DNA of 35,164 bases from Bordetella petrii (lineage in GTDB: Bacteria; Pseudomonadota; Gammaproteobacteria; Burkholderiales; Burkholderiaceae_B): positions 1 through 35,164 of the forward strand of contig WMBV01000046.1 in the NCBI GenBank assembly GCA_017745595.1, given 5' to 3'. The notes beneath the pieces are model-generated. The model had not been told where the DNA came from, did no database searches, and saw only the letters and a program-made list of their open reading frames with translations. This document shows, in pieces, positions 1 through 7,810 of the stretch. The first letter of the stretch is position 1; the number at the start of each line of letters is the position of its first letter. A program made the position numbers and the translations under genes.

Positions 1-17
1 TTAATTAAACTGCCCAC

Positions 18-740
18 ATGACCGCGCCCGCCCCGACACCCGCCCGCAAGCTGGGGCGCCCCGCCCGCCCCCGGCCCGCCGATGGCCGCGACGCCATGCT
101 CGAGGTCGCCACCGCGCTATTCGCCTCGCAGGGCGTCGCCGCCACCACCATCGCGCACATCGCGCGGCGGGCCGACGTGACGCCCGCGATGGTGCATTAC
201 TACTTCAAGAACCGCGAACAGCTCATCGACGTCGTGGTCGCCGAACGGGTCGCGCCCGTCATCGCCTTCGTCTGGGCGCCGGCCGCTCCCGCCGTCGCGC
301 CGCCCGATGCGCGCGCCGTGGTAACGCAGGTGGTGGCGCGCATCGTGCAGTGCGCCGCCGAACGCCCCTGGCTGGCTCCGCTGTGGATGCGCGAGGTCGT
401 CAACGAAGGCGGCCAATTGCGCGAGAAGGTCTTTCGCTATCTGCCCATCGACCGCCTGCATGCCTTTACCGCCATGATCCAGGCCGGCCAGCGCGATGGC
501 TCGGTCAATCCGGCCATCGAGCCGCGCCTGGTGTTCCTGTCGATTCTGGGCATGACGCTGCTGCCCCTGGCCACCGCGGCCCTGTCGCGGCGCATCTGGG
601 CGCGGCAAGGCGGCCCGGCCGTGCCGGACGCCGACGCGGTCGCCGCGCATGCCGTGGCCATGCTGACCGGCGGGCTGTTCCCGCTGCGTGCTTCCCGGCG
701 CCCCGCCGCGCGCCGCCCTTCTTCCCGGCCAGGATCCTGA
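18..740 (+). CDS. TetR/AcrR-family transcriptional regulator
   Basis: A 240-residue DNA-binding repressor-type protein. The N-terminal helix-turn-helix covers about residues 25-75 and includes the typical TetR core ending in TPAMVHYYFKNREQLID. The remaining two thirds is the variable helical ligand-binding domain. The first roughly 22 residues are a Pro/Arg/Ala-rich extension. The ATG at 18 has no clear ribosome site, and the promoter lies at or beyond the window edge, so the start could differ. It is the first gene of a five-gene exporter cluster, with 3 bases between its stop and the adaptor start, so it very probably controls that exporter and itself. The order regulator-adaptor-ATPase-permease resembles the E. 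coli cecR(ybiH)-ybhGFSR locus. The inducer is unknown. Confidence 0.88.
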   Translation: MTAPAPTPARKLGRPARPRPADGRDAMLEVATALFASQGVAATTIAHIARRADVTPAMVHYYFKNREQLIDVVVAERVAPVIAFVWAPAAPAVAPPDARAVVTQVVARIVQCAAERPWLAPLWMREVVNEGGQLREKVFRYLPIDRLHAFTAMIQAGQRDGSVNPAIEPRLVFLSILGMTLLPLATAALSRRIWARQGGPAVPDADAVAAHAVAMLTGGLFPLRASRRPAARRPSSRPGS

Positions 741-743
741 CCC

Positions 744-1736
744 ATGCCCGCCCGCCCGCGTCCGCCCGCCATTTCCGCTGTCTCCGTGCTGCGCCGCCTG
801 GCGCTGGCGGCCTGCCTGCCCTTGTGGCTGGCGGCCTGCGGCAACGATGCCGCGCCGTTCTACCAGGGCTATGTCGAGGGCGAATTCGTGTACATGGCGG
901 CGTCGCGGGCCGGCCGGCTGCAAAGCCTGCACGTGAGGCGCGGGCAGCAGGTACAGGCCGGCGCGCCGCTGTTCACGCTGGAAGCCGAGCCCGAGGCCGA
1001 GGCGCAGCGCGAGGCCCGCGCGCGCCTGGAAGGCGCCCGGGCGCAGCGCCAGGACCTGGACACCGGCAAGCGCCCGCCCGAAATCGACGTGGTGCGCGCG
1101 CAACTGGTGCAGGCCGAAGCCGAGGCCGGCCGCGCCGCCGCGCAGTTGCAGCGCGACCGCCTGCAGTTCCAGGCCGGCGGCATTGCGCGCGCCCAGCTCG
1201 ATGACAGCCGCGCGCAGGCCCAGTCCAGCACGGCCCGGGTGCGCGAACTGCGCGCCCAGCTGGAAGTGGCCGAATTGCCGGGCCGCAGCCAGCAGCGGCA
1301 TGCGCAGGATGCGCAAGTGGACGCCGCCAGCGCGGCGCTGGCGCAGGCCGACTGGGCGCTGGCCCAGAAGCAGGTGGCGGCCGCGCAGGCCGGACGCGTA
1401 TTCGACACGATGTTCCGGCCCGGCGAATGGGTCGCCGCCGGCAGTCCGGTGGTGCGCATGCTGCCGCCCGGCAACATCAAGGTGCGCTTCTTCGTGCCCG
1501 AGACCGCGCTGGGCGCGCTGCGCGCGGGCGAACGGGTGCTCGTGCGCTGCGATGCCTGCGGCGAACCGATACCGGCCACCATCAGCTACGTGGCCGCCGA
1601 AGCCGAATACACGCCGCCCGTCATCTACAGCCGCGACAGCCGCGGCAAGCTGGTCTACATGGTCGAGGCGCACCCGGCGGCGCAGGACGCGCCCCGCCTG
1701 CATCCCGGCCAGCCGGTCGAGGTCACGCTGCCATGA
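744..1736 (+). CDS. HlyD/YbhG-like periplasmic adaptor lipoprotein of an ABC exporter
   Basis: A 330-residue membrane-fusion protein that would bridge the inner-membrane ABC exporter and the outer-membrane factor. The N-terminus is hydrophobic and ends in a lipobox, LAAC, with Cys32 followed by Gly-Asn, so the protein is probably lipidated rather than held by a transmembrane helix. A biotinyl-lipoyl-like segment (about residues 45-80, GRLQSLHVRRGQQVQAGAPL) is followed by a long Ala/Gln/Arg-rich coiled-coil hairpin (about 85-205) and a beta-barrel region. AGGA lies 9 bases before the ATG. The stop overlaps the ATPase start as ATGA. Lipid anchoring is inferred from the lipobox only. Confidence 0.9.
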   Translation: MPARPRPPAISAVSVLRRLALAACLPLWLAACGNDAAPFYQGYVEGEFVYMAASRAGRLQSLHVRRGQQVQAGAPLFTLEAEPEAEAQREARARLEGARAQRQDLDTGKRPPEIDVVRAQLVQAEAEAGRAAAQLQRDRLQFQAGGIARAQLDDSRAQAQSSTARVRELRAQLEVAELPGRSQQRHAQDAQVDAASAALAQADWALAQKQVAAAQAGRVFDTMFRPGEWVAAGSPVVRMLPPGNIKVRFFVPETALGALRAGERVLVRCDACGEPIPATISYVAAEAEYTPPVIYSRDSRGKLVYMVEAHPAAQDAPRLHPGQPVEVTLP

Positions 1737-2680
1737 CGCCGCCCGCCGCCAACGACCTGGTCATCGACGTGCATGGCCTGAACAAGCGCTTCGGCGACAA
1801 GCACGTGGTCAACGACGTGTCGCTGCAAGTGGGGCGCGGCGAAATCTACGGCTTCCTGGGCCCCAACGGCAGCGGCAAGACCACCTGCATCCGGCTGATG
1901 TGCGGCCTGCTGACGCCCGATTCGGGCAGCGGCACTTGCCTGGGCTACGACATCCTGACCCAAAGCGCCGACATCAAGCGCCACGTGGGCTACATGACGC
2001 AGAAGTTTTCGTACTGGGAAGACCTGACCATACGCGAGAACCTCGACTTCGTGGCGCGCATGTACGAAATGCCCAACCGCCGCCAGGCGGTGGAACAGGC
2101 CCTGGAAGGCCTGGGCCTGCAAAGCCGCGCCAACCAGCTGACCGGCGCGCTATCGGGCGGCTGGAAGCAGCGGCTGGCGCTGGCCGCCTGCCTGTTGCAC
2201 GAGCCCCAGCTGCTGCTGCTCGACGAACCCACGGCCGGCGTCGACCCCACCGCGCGGCGCGACTTCTGGGAAGAGCTGCACGCCCTGGCGGCGCGCGGCA
2301 TTTCGGTGCTGGTCAGCACCCACTACATGGACGAGGCCGAGCGCTGCCACAAGCTGGCCTACCTGGCTTATGGCCGCCTGCTGACGCAGGGCACCGCCGC
2401 CAGCGTCACGGCCGAACAGGGCCTGGCCACCTGGGCCATCCAGGGCCACGACCTGGTGCCGCTGGGGCAGCGCCTGCGCGGCAGCCCCGGCGTCGACCAG
2501 ACCGTGGCATTCGGTTCGGCGCTGCACGTCAGCGGCACCGACCACGCCCTGCTCGAGCGCACCCTGCGCCAGGCGGTTCAAGGCAGCAGCCTGCGCCTGG
2601 AGCCCATCGACACCAGCCTGGAAGACGTGTTCATCTATTTGATGAACCGCTCTACCGACAACTACGGCGGCTCGCCATGA
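1733..2680 (+). CDS. ABC transporter ATP-binding protein (drug-exporter/YbhF type)
   Basis: A 315-residue cytoplasmic ATPase that powers the exporter. It carries one complete nucleotide-binding domain: Walker A GPNGSGKTT, Q-loop region MTQKFSYWEDLT, signature LSGGWKQRL (Trp in place of the usual Gln, as in YbhF-like proteins), Walker B LLLLDEPTAG and H-loop STHYMDEA. The last 90 or so residues form the accessory domain common to ABC-2 exporters and end in LEDVFIYLM. The start at 1733 overlaps the adaptor stop as ATGA; longer upstream reading would run through the adaptor gene. E. coli YbhF has two fused ATPase domains, whereas this protein has one and would act as a homodimer. Confidence 0.95.
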   Translation: MTPPAANDLVIDVHGLNKRFGDKHVVNDVSLQVGRGEIYGFLGPNGSGKTTCIRLMCGLLTPDSGSGTCLGYDILTQSADIKRHVGYMTQKFSYWEDLTIRENLDFVARMYEMPNRRQAVEQALEGLGLQSRANQLTGALSGGWKQRLALAACLLHEPQLLLLDEPTAGVDPTARRDFWEELHALAARGISVLVSTHYMDEAERCHKLAYLAYGRLLTQGTAASVTAEQGLATWAIQGHDLVPLGQRLRGSPGVDQTVAFGSALHVSGTDHALLERTLRQAVQGSSLRLEPIDTSLEDVFIYLMNRSTDNYGGSP

Positions 2681-3822
2681 CGACACGCGAACGGCGTTTT
2701 TCCTGGATGCGCTGGTGGAGCATGGTGCTCAAGGAATTCCTGCAGCTGCGGCGCGACCGCATCACCTTCGGCATGATCGTCGGCATTCCCATCATGGAAC
2801 TGGCCCTGTTCGGCTATGCCATCAATACCGACCCGAAGCAGATGCCCACCGCGGTCATCGCCTCTGACCACAGCGAGTTCACGCGCACCTTCGTGTCGGC
2901 CATGAAGACGTCCGACTACTTCAATATCGTCGAAGAGCTGCCCAACGAAGAAGCCGGCCGGGCCGCGCTGGCCCAGGGCCGGGTGCTGTTCGTGCTGACC
3001 ATCCCGCCCGGCTTCACGCGCAGCCTGCTGCGCGGCGAACGCCCCACCCTGCTGATCGAGGCGGACGCCACCGACCCCATGGCCACCGGCCTGGCGGTGG
3101 GCGCCGCCACGCAGCTCAGCCAGGCCGTGGCGCGCAAAGACCTGACTGGCCCGCTGGCTCACCTGGCGGGCGGCCAGCCCCCCTTCGAGGTGCGCGTGCA
3201 CCGGCTTTACAACGAAGAACAGATCGCGCAGTACAACACCGTGCCGGGCCTGATGGGCGTGATACTGAGCATGACGCTGGTGATGATGACCGGGCTGGCC
3301 ATGACGCGCGAACGCGAGCGCGGCACCATGGAAAACCTGTTGTCCACGCCGGTGCACCCGCTGGAAGTCATGACCGGCAAGATCGTGCCGTATATCTTCA
3401 TCGGCCTGGTGCAGGCCACCATCATCCTGCTGGCGGCGCGCTATGTATTCCACGTGCCGTTCATGGGCAGCCTGGTGGCCGTGTACATGGCCGCGCTGCT
3501 GTTCGTGGCGGCCAATCTCACCGTCGGCATCACGCTGTCGTCGCTGGCGCAGAACCAGCTGCAGGCCATGCAGCTGACCATGTTCTATTTCTTGCCCAAC
3601 ATCCTGCTGTCGGGCTTCATGTTTCCTTTCCAGGGCATGCCCGTGTGGGCCCAGCACGTGGGCAACCTACTGCCGCTCACCTACTTCAACCGCCTGATCC
3701 GCGGCATTCTGCTCAAGGGCAACGGCTGGGCCGACCTGTGGCCGCACGTGTGGCCCTTGCTGATATTCACCGTGCTGGTCATGGCGCTGGCCCTGAAGTT
3801 CTATCGCCGCACGCTCGACTGA
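2677..3822 (+). CDS. ABC-2 type exporter permease (YbhS/YbhR-like)
   Basis: A 381-residue inner-membrane permease. It has one N-terminal membrane segment after the motif LKEFLQLRRDRITF, a large extracytoplasmic domain (about residues 50-190) and then five hydrophobic segments in the C-terminal half. The cytoplasmic motif TRERERGTMENLLSTPV is the hallmark of ABC-2 permeases. The ATG at 2677 overlaps the ATPase stop as ATGA, indicating coupled translation. Only one permease gene is present, whereas E. coli ybhS and ybhR form a pair, so a homodimer is the likely form. The substrate is not shown by the sequence. Confidence 0.94.
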   Translation: MTTRERRFSWMRWWSMVLKEFLQLRRDRITFGMIVGIPIMELALFGYAINTDPKQMPTAVIASDHSEFTRTFVSAMKTSDYFNIVEELPNEEAGRAALAQGRVLFVLTIPPGFTRSLLRGERPTLLIEADATDPMATGLAVGAATQLSQAVARKDLTGPLAHLAGGQPPFEVRVHRLYNEEQIAQYNTVPGLMGVILSMTLVMMTGLAMTRERERGTMENLLSTPVHPLEVMTGKIVPYIFIGLVQATIILLAARYVFHVPFMGSLVAVYMAALLFVAANLTVGITLSSLAQNQLQAMQLTMFYFLPNILLSGFMFPFQGMPVWAQHVGNLLPLTYFNRLIRGILLKGNGWADLWPHVWPLLIFTVLVMALALKFYRRTLD

Positions 3823-3826
3823 TCCC

Positions 3827-5389
3827 ATGACGCCGACCCCTGCTTCCCTGCCCCGAGTATCCGGCCCGCGCGCCGCGTGGCCGGCCGTGGCCATGCTGGC
3901 CGCGCTGTGCGGCTGCACGCTGGGCCCGGACTTCGAACGCCCGGCCGGGCCGCCGGCCGACCGCTATACCGCCGCGCCCGTGCCGGCCGCCACCGCGGGC
4001 GACGCGCGGGTTCCCGCGCAACGCCTGCACGCCGGCATGGATATTCCGGCCCAGTGGTGGACACTGTTCCGCTCGCCCGAGCTCGACCAGCTGGTGCGCG
4101 AGGCGCTGGCGCACAGTCCCACGCTGGCCCAGGCGCGCGCCAGCCTGCGCCAGGCTCAGGAAGAACTCAATGCCGAAACCGGCGCGCGCACGCTGCCCGC
4201 GGTGGATGCGAACTTGTCGGGCGCGCGCCAGAAGGTCGATCCGTCCGCGTACGGCGTGCCCGTTACCGAATTGCCGCCGCCCTTCACGCTGTACAACGCC
4301 TCGATCGACGTGTCGTATACGCTGGACATCTTCGGCGCCGAGCGGCGCGCGCTGGAAGGCCTGCGCGCCCGGGTCGATCATCAGCAGTACGAATTGCAGG
4401 CGGCCCGCATGACGCTGGCCGCCAACGTGGTCACGGCCGCCATCCGCCAGGCCGGACTGCGGGCACAGCTGGATGCCACCCAGGCCCAGCTCGACGCCCA
4501 GGCCGGCCAGCTGGCCATCATGCGCCGGCGCCACCAGGCCGGCGGCGTGGCCGAGCTCGACCTGCGCAATCAAGAGTCATTGCTGGCGCAGACGCGCGCC
4601 GCGCTGCCGCCGCTGGAACAAGACCTGGAGCGCACCCGCCATCAATTGGCGGTGTATCTGGGCCGCCTGCCTGCCCAGGCCGACTGGCCGACGCTGTCAC
4701 TGGACGCCATGCAGCTGCCGCTGGACGTACCGCTGGGAGTGCCGTCGCAACTGACCCGCCAGCGTCCCGACATCCTGGCCGCCGAAGCCCTGTGGCACCG
4801 CGCCGCGGCCGACGTGGGCGTGGCCACCGCCAACCGCTATCCGCGCTTTACGCTGACCGGCAGCTTCGGCTCGCAGCGTACCCGGGCCGGCGACGTGGCC
4901 GACGGCGTCAATGTCTGGAGCCTGGCGCTGGGGTTGACCCAGCCGCTGTTCCATGGCGGCGAACTGCGCGCCCGCCAGCACGCAGCCGAGGCCGCGTACC
5001 AGGGCGCCGCGGCGGCTTACCGCGACACCGTGCTGCGGGGCTTCCAGCAAGTGGCCGATGCGCTGCGCGCGGTGCAGGCCGATGCCGATACGCTGCAGGC
5101 CCGCGCCGCGGCCGAGCAACAGGCCCAGGCCGCCTATGGCATCACCCTGCGCCAATACCAGGCTGGCGGGGTCAGCCAGCTGGCGCTGCTCGATGCGCAG
5201 CGCGAACACCTGCGCACCCGCGCCGCGCGCATCCGGGCGCAGGCCGACCGCTATGCCGACACCGCGGCCCTGCTGCAAGCCCTGGGCGGCGGCTGGTGGA
5301 ACGAACCGGAAGGCGTATCATCGCTGCATCCGCCGCCTTCCGCTGCCTGCCATGGATGTCTTCCTGCAACTGCAAACCCTGCTGACTGA
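3827..5389 (+). CDS. NodT/CusC-family outer-membrane efflux lipoprotein (ABC cluster)
   Basis: A 520-residue outer-membrane channel that would complete the tripartite exporter. The signal ends in lipobox LCGC with Cys30, followed by TLGPDFERP, the usual start of mature NodT-family channels (consensus GPDY). Two repeated outer-membrane-efflux domains follow, with typical sequences VSYTLDIFGAERRALE and RQRPDILAAEALWHRAAADVG. It starts 4 bases after the permease stop. The normal family ending ALGGGWW is reached at about residue 485. The last 30 or so residues are an atypical tail that overlaps the next gene by 38 bases, so the stop may have drifted downstream. Its stop codon lies inside the ybaK-like gene. 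Confidence 0.93.
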   Translation: MTPTPASLPRVSGPRAAWPAVAMLAALCGCTLGPDFERPAGPPADRYTAAPVPAATAGDARVPAQRLHAGMDIPAQWWTLFRSPELDQLVREALAHSPTLAQARASLRQAQEELNAETGARTLPAVDANLSGARQKVDPSAYGVPVTELPPPFTLYNASIDVSYTLDIFGAERRALEGLRARVDHQQYELQAARMTLAANVVTAAIRQAGLRAQLDATQAQLDAQAGQLAIMRRRHQAGGVAELDLRNQESLLAQTRAALPPLEQDLERTRHQLAVYLGRLPAQADWPTLSLDAMQLPLDVPLGVPSQLTRQRPDILAAEALWHRAAADVGVATANRYPRFTLTGSFGSQRTRAGDVADGVNVWSLALGLTQPLFHGGELRARQHAAEAAYQGAAAAYRDTVLRGFQQVADALRAVQADADTLQARAAAEQQAQAAYGITLRQYQAGGVSQLALLDAQREHLRTRAARIRAQADRYADTAALLQALGGGWWNEPEGVSSLHPPPSAACHGCLPATANPAD

Positions 5390-5834
5390 ACGCCAAGTGT
5401 CCTACCGTCTGCTGCGGCACGAGCCCGCCGGCAAGTCCGCCGAAGTCGCCGCGATTCGCGGCACCGCCGTCAGCCAGGGCGCGAAGGCGCTGGTCTGCCG
5501 CGTGAAAATCACCTCGAACCAGCGCATGCACGTGCTGGCGGTGTTTCCGGCCGACAAGCAGGCCGACCTGGCCGCCATTGCGGTGGCCGCCGGCGGCAAG
5601 AAGGCCTCGCTGGCCTCGCATGAACTGGCGCGCGAACTCACCGGTTGCGAAATCGGCGCGATTCCGCCGTTTACCTTCAACCCCGACCTGGCGCTGCTGG
5701 CCGACCCCAGCCTGCGCGACCGGCACGACGAAATCGTCTTCAATGCCGGCCGGCTCGACGCATCGATCGTGATGCGCACCGACGACTACTTCCGGCTGGC
5801 CCAGCCCCGGCAAGCCTCTTTTGTGAACGGCTAG
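5352..5834 (+). CDS. ybaK: YbaK/EbsC-family aminoacyl-tRNA deacylase
   Basis: A 160-residue protein of the YbaK/ProRS-INS editing fold. Members hydrolyse mischarged tRNAs in trans; YbaK itself removes Cys from tRNA-Pro. Family features are the N-terminal helix LLTERQVSYRLLRHEP, the segment SQGAKALVCRV with the conserved lysine, and the Gly-rich turn AIPPFTF near the middle. No membrane or signal segment is present. The ATG at 5352 lies 38 bases inside the preceding efflux gene and has no strong ribosome site, so translation may be coupled to it. The exact substrate among YbaK, ProX and related subfamilies cannot be settled here. Confidence 0.85.
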   Translation: MDVFLQLQTLLTERQVSYRLLRHEPAGKSAEVAAIRGTAVSQGAKALVCRVKITSNQRMHVLAVFPADKQADLAAIAVAAGGKKASLASHELARELTGCEIGAIPPFTFNPDLALLADPSLRDRHDEIVFNAGRLDASIVMRTDDYFRLAQPRQASFVNG

Positions 5835-5846
5835 GCGGAACGCACC

Positions 5847-6617
5847 ATGTGTCTTGCCGTGCTGGCCCTGCATAGCGTCGCCGACCTGCCCGTGCTCATC
5901 GCCGCCAACCGCGACGAATTCCACGCGCGCCCCACCCAGCCGGCCGCCGCCTGGCCCGGCCGTCCCGTCATCTACGCCGGCCGCGACCTGCGCGCGGGCG
6001 GCACCTGGATGGGCGTGGACGAACGCGGCCGCTATGCCATTGTCACCAATTTTCGCGACCCCCTGCACGTGCTACCCGACGCGCCGTCGCGCGGCGCCCT
6101 GGTCGAAGACTACCTGCGCGGCACCGCGACGCCCGCCGATTACGCGGCGGCGGTGCACCAGCGCGGCGCGCGCTATAACGGCTTCAACCTGATCGTCGGC
6201 GATGCGGCGGGGGCCTGCTACGTCAGCAACCGCGACGGCGCCCCGCGCGCGTTGCCGCCGGGCATCTATGCCGTGTCGAACCATCTGCTCGACACCCCCT
6301 GGCCCAAGCTGGCCCGCACCAAGGCGGCTTTCGAGCGCGTCCTGCGCCACGCGCCGCAGCCCGACCTGCCCGCGCTGTACGCCACCCTGCGCGACCGTAC
6401 CCCGGCCGACGAGGCCAGCCTGCCCCGGACCGGCCTCGATCCCGCGCGCGAGCGGCTGCTGAGCAGCCCGTTCATCGTCAGCCCCGACTACGGCACGCGC
6501 GGCTCTACCGTGCTGGCCCTGCACGCCGACGGGCGCGCCGAACTGCACGAACGCCGCTTTGGGCCCGACGGCCAGGCCAGCGGCGACAGCGACCTGCTGT
6601 TTTCCTGGCAGCCTTGA
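5847..6617 (+). CDS. NRDE (TANGO2-like) family protein
   Basis: A 256-residue protein beginning with MCLAVLAL and carrying the family-defining motif AANRDEF at about residues 20-26. Conserved followers such as GGTWMGVDERGRYAIVTNFRDP and GSRGALVEDYL-like segments are also present. NRDE proteins have an Ntn-hydrolase-like N-terminus with a catalytic-type Cys2, present here, but their biochemical role is not firmly established; the eukaryotic relative TANGO2 is linked to lipid and haem handling. The gene starts 12 bases after the ybaK stop with GGCGGAA upstream, so the two are probably cotranscribed. Confidence 0.9.
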   Translation: MCLAVLALHSVADLPVLIAANRDEFHARPTQPAAAWPGRPVIYAGRDLRAGGTWMGVDERGRYAIVTNFRDPLHVLPDAPSRGALVEDYLRGTATPADYAAAVHQRGARYNGFNLIVGDAAGACYVSNRDGAPRALPPGIYAVSNHLLDTPWPKLARTKAAFERVLRHAPQPDLPALYATLRDRTPADEASLPRTGLDPARERLLSSPFIVSPDYGTRGSTVLALHADGRAELHERRFGPDGQASGDSDLLFSWQP

Positions 6618-6625
6618 CATCTAAA

Positions 6626-6661
6626 GATACGCATAGAAACATTCGTTGCATTATGCGTCTC
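6626..6661. repeat. Inverted repeat (GA-ACGCATA arms) between NRDE gene and small secreted protein
   Basis: Two 10-base arms, GATACGCATA (6626-6635) and TATGCGTCTC (6652-6661), match as inverted copies at 9 of 10 positions across a 16-base A/T-richer spacer. They lie just after a TTGACA hexamer at 6614-6619, about 105 bases before the next gene. This could be an operator or a weak stem-loop. No T-tract follows. Confidence 0.4.
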
Positions 6662-6765
6662 GCACAGCGTCACAACAGGGATATCATTTGAAACTATTGT
6701 CCTGCCACGCGGGACACCGCCGCGCCCGGCCGCGGTCTAGCGTCGGGCTCCCAGGAGTACGCCCC

Positions 6766-7203
6766 ATGAAGAAACGTTACGAACGGTCACGCGTCGCTGC
6801 CATACTGGCGGCTGGCTGTTTGGTTCTGGCCAGCGGTACGGCTGGTGCGCAGTCCGACCCTTCCAGTGCCTTGCCGGCGATGCAGCAACAGGGCCAGGTC
6901 GAATACCTGACGGGCGGCTTCGGCCGCGAAGAAGCCCGGGCGATGCGGGACGCCAGCAGCCGCTTTCCGCTGGCGCTCATCTTCGCCACGGCGCAGGGCA
7001 AGTACTTGGCTAACGTCCGCGTCACCATTAAAGACGCGCAGGGCAGCACGGTGCTCGACACGCCCTCTGCCGGCCCCCACCTGCTCGTGAAACTGCCGGC
7101 CGGCCGCTACAAGGTATCGGCCAGCCTCAACGACAAGGAACAGAGCCGCCAGATCACCGTACCCGCCAGCGGCACGGCGCGCCAGTCCTTCACCTGGCGC
7201 TGA
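6766..7203 (+). CDS. Small secreted protein with carboxypeptidase-regulatory-like domain
   Basis: A 145-residue exported protein. Residues 1-28 form a signal peptide (KKRYERSR, then a hydrophobic stretch, then cleavage-type AGA before Gln29). The C-terminal half (about 70-145) reads as a small beta-sandwich: GKYLANVRVTIKDAQGSTVL, then HLLVKLPAGRYKVSASL and a Thr/Arg-rich last strand. This resembles carboxypeptidase regulatory-like domains that bind surfaces or partners. The ATG at 6766 is preceded by AGGAG; an upstream in-frame ATG at 6646 would hide the signal peptide and is less likely. The function is unknown, and periplasmic location is inferred. Confidence 0.75.
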   Translation: MKKRYERSRVAAILAAGCLVLASGTAGAQSDPSSALPAMQQQGQVEYLTGGFGREEARAMRDASSRFPLALIFATAQGKYLANVRVTIKDAQGSTVLDTPSAGPHLLVKLPAGRYKVSASLNDKEQSRQITVPASGTARQSFTWR

Positions 7204-7212
7204 CATGCTGGC

Positions 7213-7234
7213 GCCGCGGCCCTCAGGCCGCGGC
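7213..7234. terminator. GC-rich hairpin between convergent genes
   Basis: A perfect 9-bp stem (GCCGCGGCC / GGCCGCGGC) with loop CTCA. It starts 10 bases after the stop of the small secreted protein and includes the stop codon of the convergent MAPEG gene. Its position fits a two-way terminator, but there is no T-tract on either strand. Confidence 0.5.
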
Positions 7235-7597
7235 AAACAGCATGGCGATATTCACGATCAGGGCCGCGGCCCAGGCCAGCGAACGCAAGGTGCCCAGCCC
7301 TGCCACATACAAGGCCGCATAGGCCACCCGCAAGACCAGCCAGGCCGCGGCCAGCCCCGCCAGGTGCGCGGCGGACGCGCCATTGTGCAGCGCCAGCAGC
7401 ACCGCCCCGAAGAAAAACGGCAGCGCCTCGAACGCATTGGCCTGCGCCGCATTGGCGCGCGCCCGCCAGCCCTGCTGGCTGGCCAGCCACGCGCGCGGCT
7501 CGTTGTTGTCGAAGGCGCGGCCGCCGGCCTTGGCGGCCAGCGCGGTCAAGGGGGGCAGCAGCGCGGCCGCCAGCAGCAGGCAAGTCAGGGTAGTCAT
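7223..7597 (-). CDS. MAPEG-family membrane protein
   Basis: A 124-residue, very hydrophobic protein with about four membrane helices. The motif RANAAQANAFEALPFFFGAVLLA matches the MAPEG signature (helix 2 region with Arg-Ala-x-x-Asn-x-x-Glu). Bacterial MAPEG proteins of this size are mostly uncharacterised; eukaryotic members are glutathione-dependent enzymes of lipid mediator metabolism. The preceding sequence FDNNEPRAWLASQQGW is typical of the bacterial branch. It is probably a single-gene unit on this strand, about 210 bases downstream of the DUF2238 gene. The enzymatic role is not shown. Confidence 0.85.
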   Translation of the reverse strand: MTTLTCLLLAAALLPPLTALAAKAGGRAFDNNEPRAWLASQQGWRARANAAQANAFEALPFFFGAVLLALHNGASAAHLAGLAAAWLVLRVAYAALYVAGLGTLRSLAWAAALIVNIAMLFAAA

Positions 7598-7810
7598 GGG
7601 CGTTCGGCTCCGGAATGCGTGTGCACCTGACTGTAAACCCGCCGGTCGCGGCGCGGGCGGTTTGGCGGTACGCTGGCGGTCCTTCGTCGTATTGCCGCCA
7701 CCATGCCGCTGGCCACGCTGTTTCCCTGGATTGCCCTGTGCGTTGCCGCCGCGCTGCTGTGGCCGCGGTGCTGGCCCACCTGAGCCTGAATACCCTGCAC
7801 TTCGCCGGCT

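Noticed and set aside
1-17. TTAATTAA at the window start as a TetR operator
   Set aside because: Only 8 palindromic bases are visible at the edge; upstream sequence is needed to judge.
117-1703. 528-codon minus-strand frame opposite the TetR and adaptor genes
   Set aside because: Shadow of two well-supported genes; Arg/Gly/Ala/His-biased with no domain signs.
7640-7670. Terminator-like AAACCCGCC ... GGGCGGTTT
   Set aside because: Arms pair imperfectly (CGCC against GGGC is out of register) and the loop is GC-rich; not convincing.
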